A stretch of 18,008 nt of DNA from JAZDMK01 sp043800975 (GCA_043800975.1 JAZDMK010000023.1:1-18008); one strand, 5' to 3'. Counted from the first letter of the stretch, positions 1-8,991 are shown. Numbers and translations are program-made. The notes: generated from the sequence alone by a model not told the origin.

Positions 1-1196
1 GTTAAAACCTGCCCAACATAAATCTCATCACTCGGTGTACTGTTAATTAAAGTAACTTCAGGTAAAGAATTTACTGTAATCGCAATATCGTCTGTACCTA
101 TACATCCAAGTGTATCTTTAATCATCACCGTGTAAACCGTAGATAAAACAGGGCTTGCAACAGGATTGTAAATTGAATTATCATTAAGACCAACAGAAGG
201 TGACCATCCAAAAGATATTCCTCCTGATGCTTCGAGTTGAACTGAAGTTCCATAACAAATACTTGTATCATTACCTGCTTTTGCATACACAATACTTACA
301 AAAACCGTAACACTATCGAGACCTAAACCACATGCATTTGTCGAACTTACCTGGTAGACTGTTGTTGAATCAGGAGAAGCTATCGGATTAGGAATGTTAA
401 CTGCTGATAATCCGATTGCCGGGCTCCATGAATAAGTAAGCGCTCCAGATGCATTCAAGACGACAGAAGATCCTTTACAAATTGCAACATCTAAGCCTGC
501 CTTGATAGGAGGCGCAATTGTGTCAACATTAACGATAATTGCATCATTATCAGAGCCACATGCATTGGTAACTTGCACAACATAAGTTGTAGTCACGGTT
601 GGTGAAGCAATTGGGTTAAATATGTTTGTTGCGCTTAATCCGGTTATAGGAGTCCATAGGTAAAAAGCACCTCCGGTAGCATTCAGTAAAGTCCCACTGC
701 CACGGCAAATGGAAGTATCAGGACCAGCATTCGCAATAGGCATTGTTGTTTCTACAACAATTGTAACTGTATCTGTTGCAAAACAACCGTTAGCAGCAGT
801 TACCGTTACTGTATACAATGTTGTTACAACCGGGGAAGCCAGAGGATTCTCAATTAACGGATCGTCCAGCGAACCCGCGGGACTCCATTGATATCCAATA
901 CCACCAGATGCTAATAAATTTACAGAAGAACCCAGACAAATTGAATCATTAATTCCTGCTTCAGCAATAGGTAATGGTTTTACAGCAATAACGATCTGGT
1001 CTGTAGCTGAACACAAGCTGATATTTGTAACCGTTACAGTATAAGTTGTATTAACGATCGGAGTAGCAATTGGATTACTGATTATTGTACTACTAAGTCC
1101 CGTTGCCGGAGCCCAAACATACGATGTACCGCCTGAAGCCTGAAGTTGAATCGAAGAGCCCAAACATACAGAAGTATCAGCGCCCGCGCTCGCATT
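1..1196 (-). repeat. Five or more 74-77-residue Ig/PKD-like units, array continues out of window
   Basis: WSP-type Trp codons at 1115, 887, 656, 428 and 206 (the last is in FGWSP) are spaced 228, 231, 228 and 222 bp. The Cys-to-Trp spacing I checked returns to 17 residues, as in the 228-bp block, so the array order is short, long, short units. The last residues in the window begin a further stretch after the ITVN linker, so more protein lies to the left. Spacing is less regular here than in the 228-bp block. Confidence 0.75.
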
Positions 1197-4100
1197 AGGA
1201 GTTGGCAAAACGTATACTTCAACCGAATCAACTGAAGAACATCCACTGATATTTGTAACAGTAACAACATAAACTGTAGTAACCGAAACAGTAGCCAGAG
1301 GATTTGAAATTGTAGAATTACTTAATCCGGTTGTTGGAGACCAAATATACGTACAAAGCGGATTGTTGGCGCCTCCCAAACTAACCGTTCCACCACCGCA
1401 TCCCAACGACATGTCATTCCCGGCATACGCTAAAGGAACATTTAAAACCGTAACAACAACCTGATCAACAGAAATACATCCGGTCGCGATATCCTCAACT
1501 GTAATTGTATATGTAGTAGTTGTAAGAGGTGTAGCGACAGGATCTGAAATCGCTGAATTACTCAGTCCGGAACTCGGAGACCAGCTATATGTGTATGCAG
1601 GGTTATTTGCACTTCCTATTGAAACACCAGCTCCATTACAATTGATTGTTTGATCCAATCCTGCATTTGCAGCTGGGTATCCAATGGCAGCTGTCACAAC
1701 TACATCGTCTGTTGCAAAACAACCACCTGCACTGGTAACGGTAACCACATAGGTTGTTGTTATCAATGGATTGGCCATGGGATTCGATATTGTAGAGCTA
1801 CTTAATCCGGCAACAGGAGACCATGAATATGTATAAAGAGGGTTGTTTGGAGAACCAATTTGTACTCCGGAACCTCCGCAGGCTATTGACTGATTTAATC
1901 CGGCGTTAGCAACCGGCGCATTTAATATTGTAATAACGACTTCGTCTGTTCCAACACATCCGTCAACATTAGAAACCAATAATGTATATGTGGTCGTAAT
2001 GGATGGACTTGCCACTGGCTGTGCAATATTCGGATCACTAAGGCCAGCAGATGGAGACCAACTATAAGTTATGGCAGGAATTGAAGGGGATCCAATTGTA
2101 ACAACACCCCCACAATTGATTGATTGATCAAAGCCGGCATCTGCAAAGGGCACATTGGTGACAACAATCAATACCTCATCCGTAGAAAAACATCCATTTA
2201 CAATATCTGTAACCGTTACAGTATATAATGTGGTAACAGATGGAACAGCTACAGGGTTAGAAATATTGGGGTTACTTAGTGTTGCAGAAGGAGACCAGGT
2301 GTATGCATATCCTGGTATATTGGCACTTCCAATCAGAACTCCTGCTGACCCACAATCCATTGATTGATCAGGACCCGCGTTAGCAGGGCTGGAAGGAATA
2401 ACAGTAATAATTACTTCATCTGTACTGAAACATCCATTTGAATTTGTAACAGTTAACACATAGGTTGTTGTTGACATAGGTGCTGCCATAGGATTCGAAA
2501 TATTCGGATCACTTAATCCGGCTGAAGGCGACCAGTTGTAAGAATTAGCAGGATTTCCTGCAACACCAATTGTTACACCACCTGTATTGCAGTTTATTGT
2601 TTGGTCAAAGCCTGCATTAGCAGTAGGTGTTCCAAGAACAGTTACAATTACATCATCTGTAGCAGTACATCCAGTAACAGTATTTGTAACTAGTACAACA
2701 TAAGTTGTCGTAGACATAGGAGTTGCAATAGGAGCGGAATTATTTGGATCGCTTAATCCGGAAGAAGGCGCCCAACTGTAAACCATTCCGGGTTGACTGA
2801 TATCACCAATAGTTACTCCGGCGCCATTACAATTGATAGTTTGGTTTATTCCAGCCTGCGCTAGTGGCAGTGGGTTGATTGTAATAATTAAATTATCAGA
2901 TACTGTTCCACAAACATTGTTTGTGCTAACTGTATAGGTTGTAGTTGAAGCAGGCGTTGCAACCGGATTTGCTATATTCGGATCACTTAGTCCAAGTGCA
3001 GGATTCCAAGTGTATCCTAACCCACCTGTGGAAGTTGCATTTAGCGTTGTACTTTCTCCCTGACAAAGCTGCACATCTACTCCAGCATTTATTGTAGGCA
3101 AACCTGAAACTACCGATACTATTATATCATCCGTTGAGGAACCGCATGCGTTGGTTACAGTCACTGTATATGTTATAGAAACAACCGGAGTAGCAATAGG
3201 GCTTGCAATATTTGTAGCACTTAATCCTGTTGAAGGACCCCATGCATACGTAACTCCACCAGATGCATTTAATGTAGTACTTGACCCAAGACAAATATTT
3301 ACATCAGAGCCTGCATTGGCTATCGGAAGAGAATTAACAACTGAAACAATCACATTGTCAGTCGAGCTACCACATGCATTTGTTACTGTTACAGTATAGG
3401 TAGTTGTTAAAGTAGGGGTAGCAGTGGGATTTGCAATATTGTTTGCACTTAATGAAGTTGATGGACTCCACAGGTATGTCGTGCCACCTGTGGCATTTAG
3501 AACAGTACCTGTTCCATTACAAATCTGTATATCTGCACCGGCATTTGCAACAGGCAGACCTGAGTTAACTGTAACAATTACAAAGTCCACATCAGAACCA
3601 CAAGCATTCGTTACAGTAACGGTATATGTTGTAGAAACGGTCGGAGATGCAACAGGGTTTGCAATATTCGGATTGGTCAATGATCCCGCAGGGCTCCATA
3701 TATAGGTTCCACCTCCTGTAGCAACAAGATTCGTAGTACTTCCTGCACAAATTATCACATTTGCGCCAGCATCAGCAACGGGAGCTGCAATGTCAACTGT
3801 AACCACAATATTATCAGTTGAAGATCCGCAAGCGTTTGTAACTGTAACTATATATGTGGTCGACACGATTGGGTTGGCAATCGGGTTGCTTATATTTGAA
3901 GCACTCAAACCAGCGGAAGGACTCCATTGATAGCTTGAACCCCCGGTTGCATTTAGTGTAGTATTGGAACCGATACATATAGAAACATCTGCACCCGCAT
4001 TAGCTGCAGGGACAGCAACATCAACAAAAACAATAATATTGTCTGTTGATGTTCCGCATGGATTTGAGACAGTAACTGTATAAGTTGTAGTGACTGTCGG

Positions 4101-7100
4101 GTTGGCTGTCGGGTTGGCAATATTAGTTGCACTTAAACCGGTAGCCGGACTCCAGGAATATCCCAAACCACCTGAAGCACTAAGATTTGTGCTGGAACCG
4201 TTACATATAGTTACATCCGAACCAGCGTTTGCTGTAGGAACAGTAGAAAAAACAGTGACTATAACATTATCTGTTGTGGTTCCACAAGAATTTGTAACCG
4301 AAACGGTATATGTTGTAGTAATAGTCGGGGATGCAACAGGATTGGATATATTGGTTGCACTCAGTCCCGTTCCAGGGCTCCATGCATAAGAAGTGCCGCC
4401 TGAGGCATTCAAAGTGGTATTTGTAGCTGTACAAATGGAAACATCGACTCCTGCATTAGCAATAGGTAACGCAGCATTTACAGTTACAATAATATTATCT
4501 GTTGTAGTTCCGCATGCATTTGTAACAGAAACGGTATAAGTTGTCGAAATTGTTGGGGATGCAACAGGATTGGCAATATTGGTAGCACTCAATCCCGTTC
4601 CAGGGCTCCATGCATATGAAGTCCCACCGGATGCATTCAAATTTGTGCTAGATCCAGTACAAATTGTTACATCCAGACCCGCATTAGCAATTGGTAAAGC
4701 AGTCTGAACAAACACAACCACATTGTCTGTAGCGCTTCCACAAGGATTCGTTGTAGTTACTGTATAAGTGGTAGTAATAGTAGGGTCCGCAACAGGATTA
4801 GAAATGTTGGTAGCACTTAATCCGGTAGCCGGACTCCATGAGTAACTAACTCCACCTGAAGCATTCAAAGTTGTGTTTGAACCAGTACAAATAGTGACGT
4901 CTGTTCCTGCATTTGCTATAGGAGCCGCCATATTAACTGTTACGACCAAATCATCTGTGGCTGACCCACATGCATTTGTAACCGTTACTGTATAAGTTGT
5001 GGTAACAACAGGATCGGCAATAGGATTGGCAATATTGGTTGCACTCAGTCCTGTTCCAGGGCTCCATGCATAAGAATTGCCTCCGGTTGCGTTTAATGTT
5101 GTACTTGTCCCAAGACAAATTGTAACATCAAGTCCGGCATTAGGCACCGGTATTGCTGAATTAACAATTACAACAACATTGTCTGTTGCAGAACCACAGG
5201 GATTTGTTACGGTAACTGTATATGTAGTAGTAATAGTCGGATTGGCAACAGGATTGGCAATATTGGTGGCGCTTAATCCAGCAGCCGGACTCCATGAGTA
5301 ACTTACTCCACCAGTCGCATTGAGCGGAGTACTGGATCCGGAACATATAGTAACATCAATACCTGCATTAGGTGTTGGAATTGTTGGAAACACAGTAATA
5401 ATGACATCGTCTGTGGAACTTCCACAAGCATTTGTTACTGTTACAGTATATGTAGTAGAAATAATGGGAGAAGCAACAGGGTTAGGAATATTGGTTGCGC
5501 TTAATCCGGCAGCGGGGCTCCATGAATAAGAAGTACCTCCAGTTGCGAGTAAAGTAGTATTGTTTCCTACACAGATCGAGACGTCACTTCCTGCATTGGC
5601 AATCGGAGCAGCTGCATCAACACCAACAATAACAGCATCTGTTGAAGTACCACACGCATTAGTAACAGAGACTGTATAAGTAGTTGTAACCGTAGGCGTA
5701 GCAATTGGATTTTGCACTATAACAGAACTAAGACCCGTTGCCGGACTCCATAGAAATGTTCCGCTCCCAGAGCCTTGCAGAATAGTGAATCCACCAGCAC
5801 AAATTGTTACATCAAGTCCTGCACCTGCGATTGGAATGGCAGGATCAACTGTTATTATTACCTCATCAACATCAGAGCCACATGAATTTGTAACTGTTAC
5901 GGAATAGGTAGTAGTAGAAAGCGGAGTTGCTACCGGGTTTGAGATGTTCGTAGCACTCAGGCCTGCAGCCGGGCTCCATAAATAAGTCAATCCGCCAGAG
6001 GCATTTAGTGTAGTTGAAGAGTTCTTACAAATTACCACATCTAATCCTGCATCAGCAGTAGGAAGAAAAAGGTCCACTACCATATGGAATGTATCAGAAA
6101 CAGCAGGGTTATCTGAAGGGCAGTTGACACTGGGTGTCATTTCACACCATACATCATCCCCATTCGCCAGAGAAGCATTTGAATAAATTACATTGTTCGA
6201 ACCGACATGGCCTCCATTAAGATGCCATTGATATACAGGTGTTGCTCCAGGATTTGTAGGAGTTGCTGTAAACGTAACCAATGAACCTGTGCATACAGTG
6301 GTACCAGGGTTTACACTAACACTTACTGCAACATTAGTTGTTAATACAACTGTCATCAACAAAGTGTTAGATGTTAGCGGATTGGTTACAACACAAGGCA
6401 ATGATGATGTTAAAATACATGTTACCTGGTCATTGTTGTTCAGGGTGTTTGTTATATATGTATTACTGTTTGTTCCAACATTTCCACCATTGACTTGCCA
6501 TTGAAAAGAAGGCGTTGCACCTCCGTTTGAGATAGTTGCCGTGAAAGTTACTATAGTTTTTTCACAAACTGTAGTTCCCTGATTTGATGTAATAACAATG
6601 GTTGAAACAACATTTGGGATGGTGTTTATTACAAGGGTATTAGAATTGGCAGGACTTCCAACAGGGCAAGCCACACTTGATGTTAAAACACATCTTACCT
6701 GGTCTCCATTTGCAAGACTTGAATTGGTATATGTACTTGAATTAATACCCACATCGGCACCATTTAATTTCCACTGATATGTTGGTGATCCACCTCCATT
6801 CGTGGCTGTTGCAGTAAAAACAACTGTTGCATTTTCACATATTGTGGTTCCAGGATTGGCAGAAATCGAAACACTGACATTCAGATTGGGATTAACTGCC
6901 ATCACTAAGGTATTGGAAGTTGCCGGATTATTTGTTGGGCAAGTTACACTTGATGTTACAATACACCATACCTGGTCACCATTTGCCAGAGCGCTATTAG
7001 AGTATGTGCTTGAGTTACCGCCGACGTTTGAACCGTTCAACTTCCATTGATATATTGGAGTGGCTCCCCCATTAGTGACTGTAGCGGTAAAAACTGCATT

Positions 7101-7967
7101 GGTTCCAAAACAAATTGTCGTACCAGGATTTACAGTAGTAACAAGGCTTACAGGCAAATTTGGATTCACAGTTATAGTCAATGTATTCGAATTGACAGGA
7201 TTAGAATTCGGGCAAGAATAGGAAGAAGTTAGGACGCATTGAACCTGGTCACCATTGATCAGGCCTGCATTAGCATAAGTATTGCTATTTGCACCAACAT
7301 TAAAACCATTGAGTTTCCATTGATAAGATGGAGTCGTCCCTCCATAGGTGGGAATTGCCGTAAAAGTAACTGCAGTTCCATCACAAATTGTAGTTCCAGT
7401 ATTTGCAGAAATCGAAACAGTGGGTGTTTGCCATGCGGCAACTGTTACTGTTCCAACCGCGCAACTTGTTGTATTTACTGTTCCTTCTGCACGAACCCAA
7501 TAGGATGTTGTTGATCCTGGGGAAACTACAATAGTTGGTCCTGAACCAACAGGGCCAACTCCGCAGGAAGTATTATACCAAAACCAGTTTGCTCCAGTCC
7601 CTAATGAACCGCCAACAACCGTTAATGTTGAATTAGCTCCATTACATATACTGGATGGATTAACAGTAACACCAGTCGGGTCGATTGATGGAGAATCTAT
7701 TTTCTCATTTCCACTGTTATTATTCTGAAACTGCGAATGCATTTTAGCATTGCGCACTGTGTATTGAAGATAATCTGACGAATGGCTTATTCGCTGAATA
7801 AGATTAAAATTTACCAGATGGAACGGCATTGAGGCATGGGTGGATACCTGGGAACTCCCATTACCATTATTGGCTGTTTGAGCAATGGACTTTCCTGGGA
7901 AAAGCACAATTCCACCCCAAATTATTACCAACCAAATACATCGACGGAGGTAGTATATATTTTTCAT
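1..7967 (-). CDS. Giant secreted Ig/PKD-like repeat protein (putative surface adhesin), C-terminus outside window
   Basis: A single minus-strand frame of 2655 complete codons; it enters at 7967 and is still open at base 1, so the gene is partial. The start is fixed: an in-frame TAG (7971-7973) lies two codons upstream of the ATG. Residues 1-29 form a signal peptide (Arg/Lys near the N-terminus, hydrophobic core, cleavage probably after SIA). Residues 95-178 resemble the CHU_C-associated Ig-like domain (CNG...GSLGTGA.W.WY...VRAEG). Five 91-residue Ig-like units (YQWKLNG core) follow, with Trp at 217, 308, 399, 490 and 581, then 26 Ig/PKD-like units centred on a Y.WSP motif from Trp664 to Trp2588. 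Units I translated carry two Cys each, possibly a disulfide. All 31 repeat Trp codons are in one frame. Such proteins in Bacteroidota are usually exported by T9SS and act in adhesion or matrix; that role is inferred, and no enzymatic domain is visible. I translated both ends and several internal stretches, not every codon. Confidence 0.93.
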   Translation of the reverse strand, partial: MKNIYYLRRCIWLVIIWGGIVLFPGKSIAQTANNGNGSSQVSTHASMPFHLVNFNLIQRISHSSDYLQYTVRNAKMHSQFQNNNSGNEKIDSPSIDPTGVTVNPSSICNGANSTLTVVGGSLGTGANWFWYNTSCGVGPVGSGPTIVVSPGSTTSYWVRAEGTVNTTSCAVGTVTVAAWQTPTVSISANTGTTICDGTAVTFTAIPTYGGTTPSYQWKLNGFNVGANSNTYANAGLINGDQVQCVLTSSYSCPNSNPVNSNTLTITVNPNLPVSLVTTVNPGTTICFGTNAVFTATVTNGGATPIYQWKLNGSNVGGNSSTYSNSALANGDQVWCIVTSSVTCPTNNPATSNTLVMAVNPNLNVSVSISANPGTTICENATVVFTATATNGGGSPTYQWKLNGADVGINSSTYTNSSLANGDQVRCVLTSSVACPVGSPANSNTLVINTIPNVVSTIVITSNQGTTVCEKTIVTFTATISNGGATPSFQWQVNGGNVGTNSNTYITNTLNNNDQVTCILTSSLPCVVTNPLTSNTLLMTVVLTTNVAVSVSVNPGTTVCTGSLVTFTATPTNPGATPVYQWHLNGGHVGSNNVIYSNASLANGDDVWCEMTPSVNCPSDNPAVSDTFHMVVDLFLPTADAGLDVVICKNSSTTLNASGGLTYLWSPAAGLSATNISNPVATPLSTTTYSVTVTNSCGSDVDEVIITVDPAIPIAGAGLDVTICAGGFTILQGSGSGTFLWSPATGLSSVIVQNPIATPTVTTTYTVSVTNACGTSTDAVIVGVDAAAPIANAGSDVSICVGNNTTLLATGGTSYSWSPAAGLSATNIPNPVASPIISTTYTVTVTNACGSSTDDVIITVFPTIPTPNAGIDVTICSGSSTPLNATGGVSYSWSPAAGLSATNIANPVANPTITTTYTVTVTNPCGSATDNVVVIVNSAIPVPNAGLDVTICLGTSTTLNATGGNSYAWSPGTGLSATNIANPIADPVVTTTYTVTVTNACGSATDDLVVTVNMAAPIANAGTDVTICTGSNTTLNASGGVSYSWSPATGLSATNISNPVADPTITTTYTVTTTNPCGSATDNVVVFVQTALPIANAGLDVTICTGSSTNLNASGGTSYAWSPGTGLSATNIANPVASPTISTTYTVSVTNACGTTTDNIIVTVNAALPIANAGVDVSICTATNTTLNASGGTSYAWSPGTGLSATNISNPVASPTITTTYTVSVTNSCGTTTDNVIVTVFSTVPTANAGSDVTICNGSSTNLSASGGLGYSWSPATGLSATNIANPTANPTVTTTYTVTVSNPCGTSTDNIIVFVDVAVPAANAGADVSICIGSNTTLNATGGSSYQWSPSAGLSASNISNPIANPIVSTTYIVTVTNACGSSTDNIVVTVDIAAPVADAGANVIICAGSTTNLVATGGGTYIWSPAGSLTNPNIANPVASPTVSTTYTVTVTNACGSDVDFVIVTVNSGLPVANAGADIQICNGTGTVLNATGGTTYLWSPSTSLSANNIANPTATPTLTTTYTVTVTNACGSSTDNVIVSVVNSLPIANAGSDVNICLGSSTTLNASGGVTYAWGPSTGLSATNIASPIATPVVSITYTVTVTNACGSSTDDIIVSVVSGLPTINAGVDVQLCQGESTTLNATSTGGLGYTWNPALGLSDPNIANPVATPASTTTYTVSTNNVCGTVSDNLIITINPLPLAQAGINQTINCNGAGVTIGDISQPGMVYSWAPSSGLSDPNNSAPIATPMSTTTYVVLVTNTVTGCTATDDVIVTVLGTPTANAGFDQTINCNTGGVTIGVAGNPANSYNWSPSAGLSDPNISNPMAAPMSTTTYVLTVTNSNGCFSTDEVIITVIPSSPANAGPDQSMDCGSAGVLIGSANIPGYAYTWSPSATLSNPNISNPVAVPSVTTLYTVTVTDIVNGCFSTDEVLIVVTNVPFADAGFDQSINCGGVVTIGSPSIPAITYSWSPSAGLSDPNIAQPVASPSITTTYTLLVSNVDGCVGTDEVVITILNAPVANAGLNQSIACGGSGVQIGSPNNPLYTYSWSPVAGLSSSTISNPMANPLITTTYVVTVTSAGGCFATDDVVVTAAIGYPAANAGLDQTINCNGAGVSIGSANNPAYTYSWSPSSGLSNSAISDPVATPLTTTTYTITVEDIATGCISVDQVVVTVLNVPLAYAGNDMSLGCGGGTVSLGGANNPLCTYIWSPTTGLSNSTISNPLATVSVTTVYVVTVTNISGCSSVDSVEVYVLPTPNASAGADTSVCLGSSIQLQASGGTSYVWAPATGLSSTIISNPIATPIVNTTYTVTVTNISLCSATDQIVIAVKPLPIAEAGINDSICLGSSVNLLASGGIGYQWSPAGSLDDPLIENPLASPVVTTLYTVTVTAANGCFATDTVTIVVETTMPIANAGPDTSICRGSGTLLNATGGAFYLWTPITGLSATNIFNPIASPTVTTTYVVQVTNACGSDNDAIIVNVDTIAPPIKAGLDVAICKGSSVVLNASGALTYSWSPAIGLSAVNIPNPIASPDSTTVYQVSSTNACGLGLDSVTVFVSIVYAKAGNDTSICYGTSVQLEASGGISFGWSPSVGLNDNSIYNPVASPVLSTVYTVMIKDTLGCIGTDDIAITVNSLPEVTLINSTPSDEIYVGQVL
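1197..2858 (-). repeat. Seven tandem 79-80-residue Ig/PKD-like units (second subfamily)
   Basis: WSP Trp first bases fall at 2774, 2534, 2297, 2060, 1823, 1583 and 1343, with intervals of 240, 237, 237, 237, 240 and 240 bp. A translated unit reads CGG...IGSPNNPLYTYSWSP with Cys-to-Trp spacing of 19 residues, two more than in the 76-residue family, and an AGGC...DD segment near its end. A transitional unit (Trp at 3008, also 19-residue spacing, 234 bp on both sides) links this block to the 228-bp block. The longer hairpin before WSP marks it as a distinct subfamily. Confidence 0.8.
3096..6059 (-). repeat. Thirteen tandem 228-bp (76-codon) Ig/PKD-like units with exact period
   Basis: The Trp codon of the WSP motif has first bases at 5978, 5750, 5522, 5294, 5066, 4838, 4610, 4382, 4154, 3926, 3698, 3470 and 3242: twelve consecutive intervals of exactly 228 bp. 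A typical unit contains ICTG, then LNASGG, then Y.WSP.TGLSATNI, then NPVA.PT.TTTYTV, then TNACG...D and IIVTV. Cys-to-Trp spacing is 17 residues in the unit I translated fully. Units differ mainly at synonymous positions, so the array is diverged at DNA level but strongly constrained in protein. The unit edges chosen (27 residues before Trp to 48 after) are a convention. Confidence 0.88.
6060..7424 (-). repeat. Five tandem 273-bp (91-codon) Ig-like units
   Basis: The Trp codon of the YQW(K/H)LNG motif occurs with first base at 7319, 7046, 6773, 6500 and 6227, four intervals of exactly 273 bp. Each unit reads roughly: Cys-x-Gly, then FTA..NGG.TP.YQW, then a stretch with NGD.V.C, then CP/NPV and a TVN linker. 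The block is N-terminal in the protein and is unlike the downstream WSP units, so the protein has two separate repeat families. Block edges are approximate to a few residues. Confidence 0.85.
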
Positions 7968-8315
7968 CTGCTAAGGATTTTGTAAATCACTGTTTGTTAT
8001 GAACTTTGTTGCTCTAAAAGGAACTGGGATAATCTTTCTAAATTTAAACTATACATTAACTTTCATCAATAAGCTTATATACGTATAACTATAATTTTTG
8101 TTCTAATTTAAACAACTTAGTTGAACTCTATTTCGTAAGTGTTTTTGCGTAGAAAAAATTATTGTTAAAATTTAAACTCATATAAACCAAGAATTTAAAA
8201 CAATAAAGTAAGAACTTTTGACTACTAAAAAAATTGATCTCAAAAAGTATAAAATACCTTTTGAAATTAATACGTAAAAAAAGTCTGGAGGTTGTGTTTT
8301 TAGAAAAAACTACGT
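7968..8315. other. AT-rich 348-bp intergenic region upstream of the giant repeat gene
   Basis: No gene is visible. The region lies between the response-regulator stop and the giant gene's ATG, both on the minus strand, so it should hold the latter's promoter and leader. I find no clean TAnnTTTG box on the minus strand. Small symmetric elements are present: TATACGTATA at 8078-8087 (perfect palindrome), CAACTTAGTTG at 8113-8123 (5-bp arms), and 8-bp arms TTATTGTT / AACAATAA at 8159-8166 and 8199-8206. In such AT-rich DNA some of these are expected by chance. No good Shine-Dalgarno sequence precedes the ATG, which is common in this phylum. Confidence 0.6.
8296..8310 (-). terminator. Possible weak hairpin after the response-regulator gene
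   Basis: Six-base arms GTTTTT and AAAAAC enclose a 3-base loop, starting 5 bp beyond the regulator stop codon. The stem is almost all A-T, and the nearest U-rich run on the minus strand comes about 14 bases later, so termination strength is doubtful. If inactive, the two-component transcript could read through toward the giant gene. Confidence 0.25.
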
Positions 8316-8969
8316 TTAAATAACTATTATTTTGTTTTTGATTGCCCAGCGTATGAGTTCCGCGGTACTGTTGATATTCAACTTATGGAATATGTTGGTT
8401 TTGTGGACTTCTATAGTTCGGATGCTAATATACAACTTCTCGGCAATCGTATGAGGAGAGTAACCTTCCGCAATAAGCTTTGTAATTTCTAACTCCCGTT
8501 TTGTCAGTTGATTTTTCCTGTCAACCTTTTGTTTATTGCCTTTCCTTGAGTTAATAAGATAAGGGGCAATCATCTCCATGATTTTACCTTTAAAATATTT
8601 TTCTCCGTCATACACAGATTTTATGGCATGAATGAGTTCATTCGCCTTGGCATCTTTCGAAATAAAACCCATCACTCCTGCTTCCAAAGCACTGATAATT
8701 ATCTCCTGATTCATATGCATGGAAACCATCAGCACCTTAGCATCAGAGTTATCTTTCAGAATTTGCCGTGTGGCATACAATCCATCCGATTTGGGCATTT
8801 CATAATCCATCAGAATTACATCGGGTTTCATCACAGAGGCTTTGATAATTGCAGCATTGCCATTATCCGCTTCTTCTATGGTTTCGATGATGGGAAAATC
8901 CTGCAATAATGACTTAATTCCATCACGTACAAGCGAATGATCATCAACGATTAAAAGTGAAATTCCCAT
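8316..8969 (-). CDS. NarL/FixJ-family response regulator (REC + LuxR-type HTH)
   Basis: A 217-residue DNA-binding regulator of normal length for the family. The receiver domain (about 3-120) has the acidic pair D9/D10, phospho-acceptor D55 in LMDYEMP, Ser83 in the VSMH position and Lys105 in SKDAK. The C-terminal LuxR-type helix-turn-helix (about 153-212) has LTKREL...LIAEGYS...IAEKLYIS..T.EVHK, the standard pattern. It is expected to be phosphorylated by the kinase encoded 22 bp upstream and then bind promoters as a dimer. The gene is followed by 348 bp of AT-rich DNA and the giant repeat gene in the same direction, an obvious but unproven target. There is no membrane segment or signal peptide. 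Family assignment is firm; the signal and regulon are unknown. Confidence 0.93.
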   Translation of the reverse strand: MGISLLIVDDHSLVRDGIKSLLQDFPIIETIEEADNGNAAIIKASVMKPDVILMDYEMPKSDGLYATRQILKDNSDAKVLMVSMHMNQEIIISALEAGVMGFISKDAKANELIHAIKSVYDGEKYFKGKIMEMIAPYLINSRKGNKQKVDRKNQLTKRELEITKLIAEGYSPHTIAEKLYISIRTIEVHKTNIFHKLNINSTAELIRWAIKNKIIVI

Positions 8970-8991
8970 AGAAAATTTTTGATAAAGTTAA

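Noticed and set aside
3096..6059. Regular 228-bp period considered as a CRISPR array or satellite DNA
   Set aside because: The period is a multiple of three, the units are translated with conserved protein motifs, and there are no short identical repeats separated by unique spacers.
709..7514. Many plus-strand open frames of 60-99 codons rich in Val/Thr/Leu (for example 3151-3399, 4090-4389, 6802-7050) across the left part
   Set aside because: They recur at the repeat period and are the complement of the minus-strand repeat gene, whose frame carries the signal peptide and the conserved Trp/Cys motifs. They are shadows produced by the repeats.
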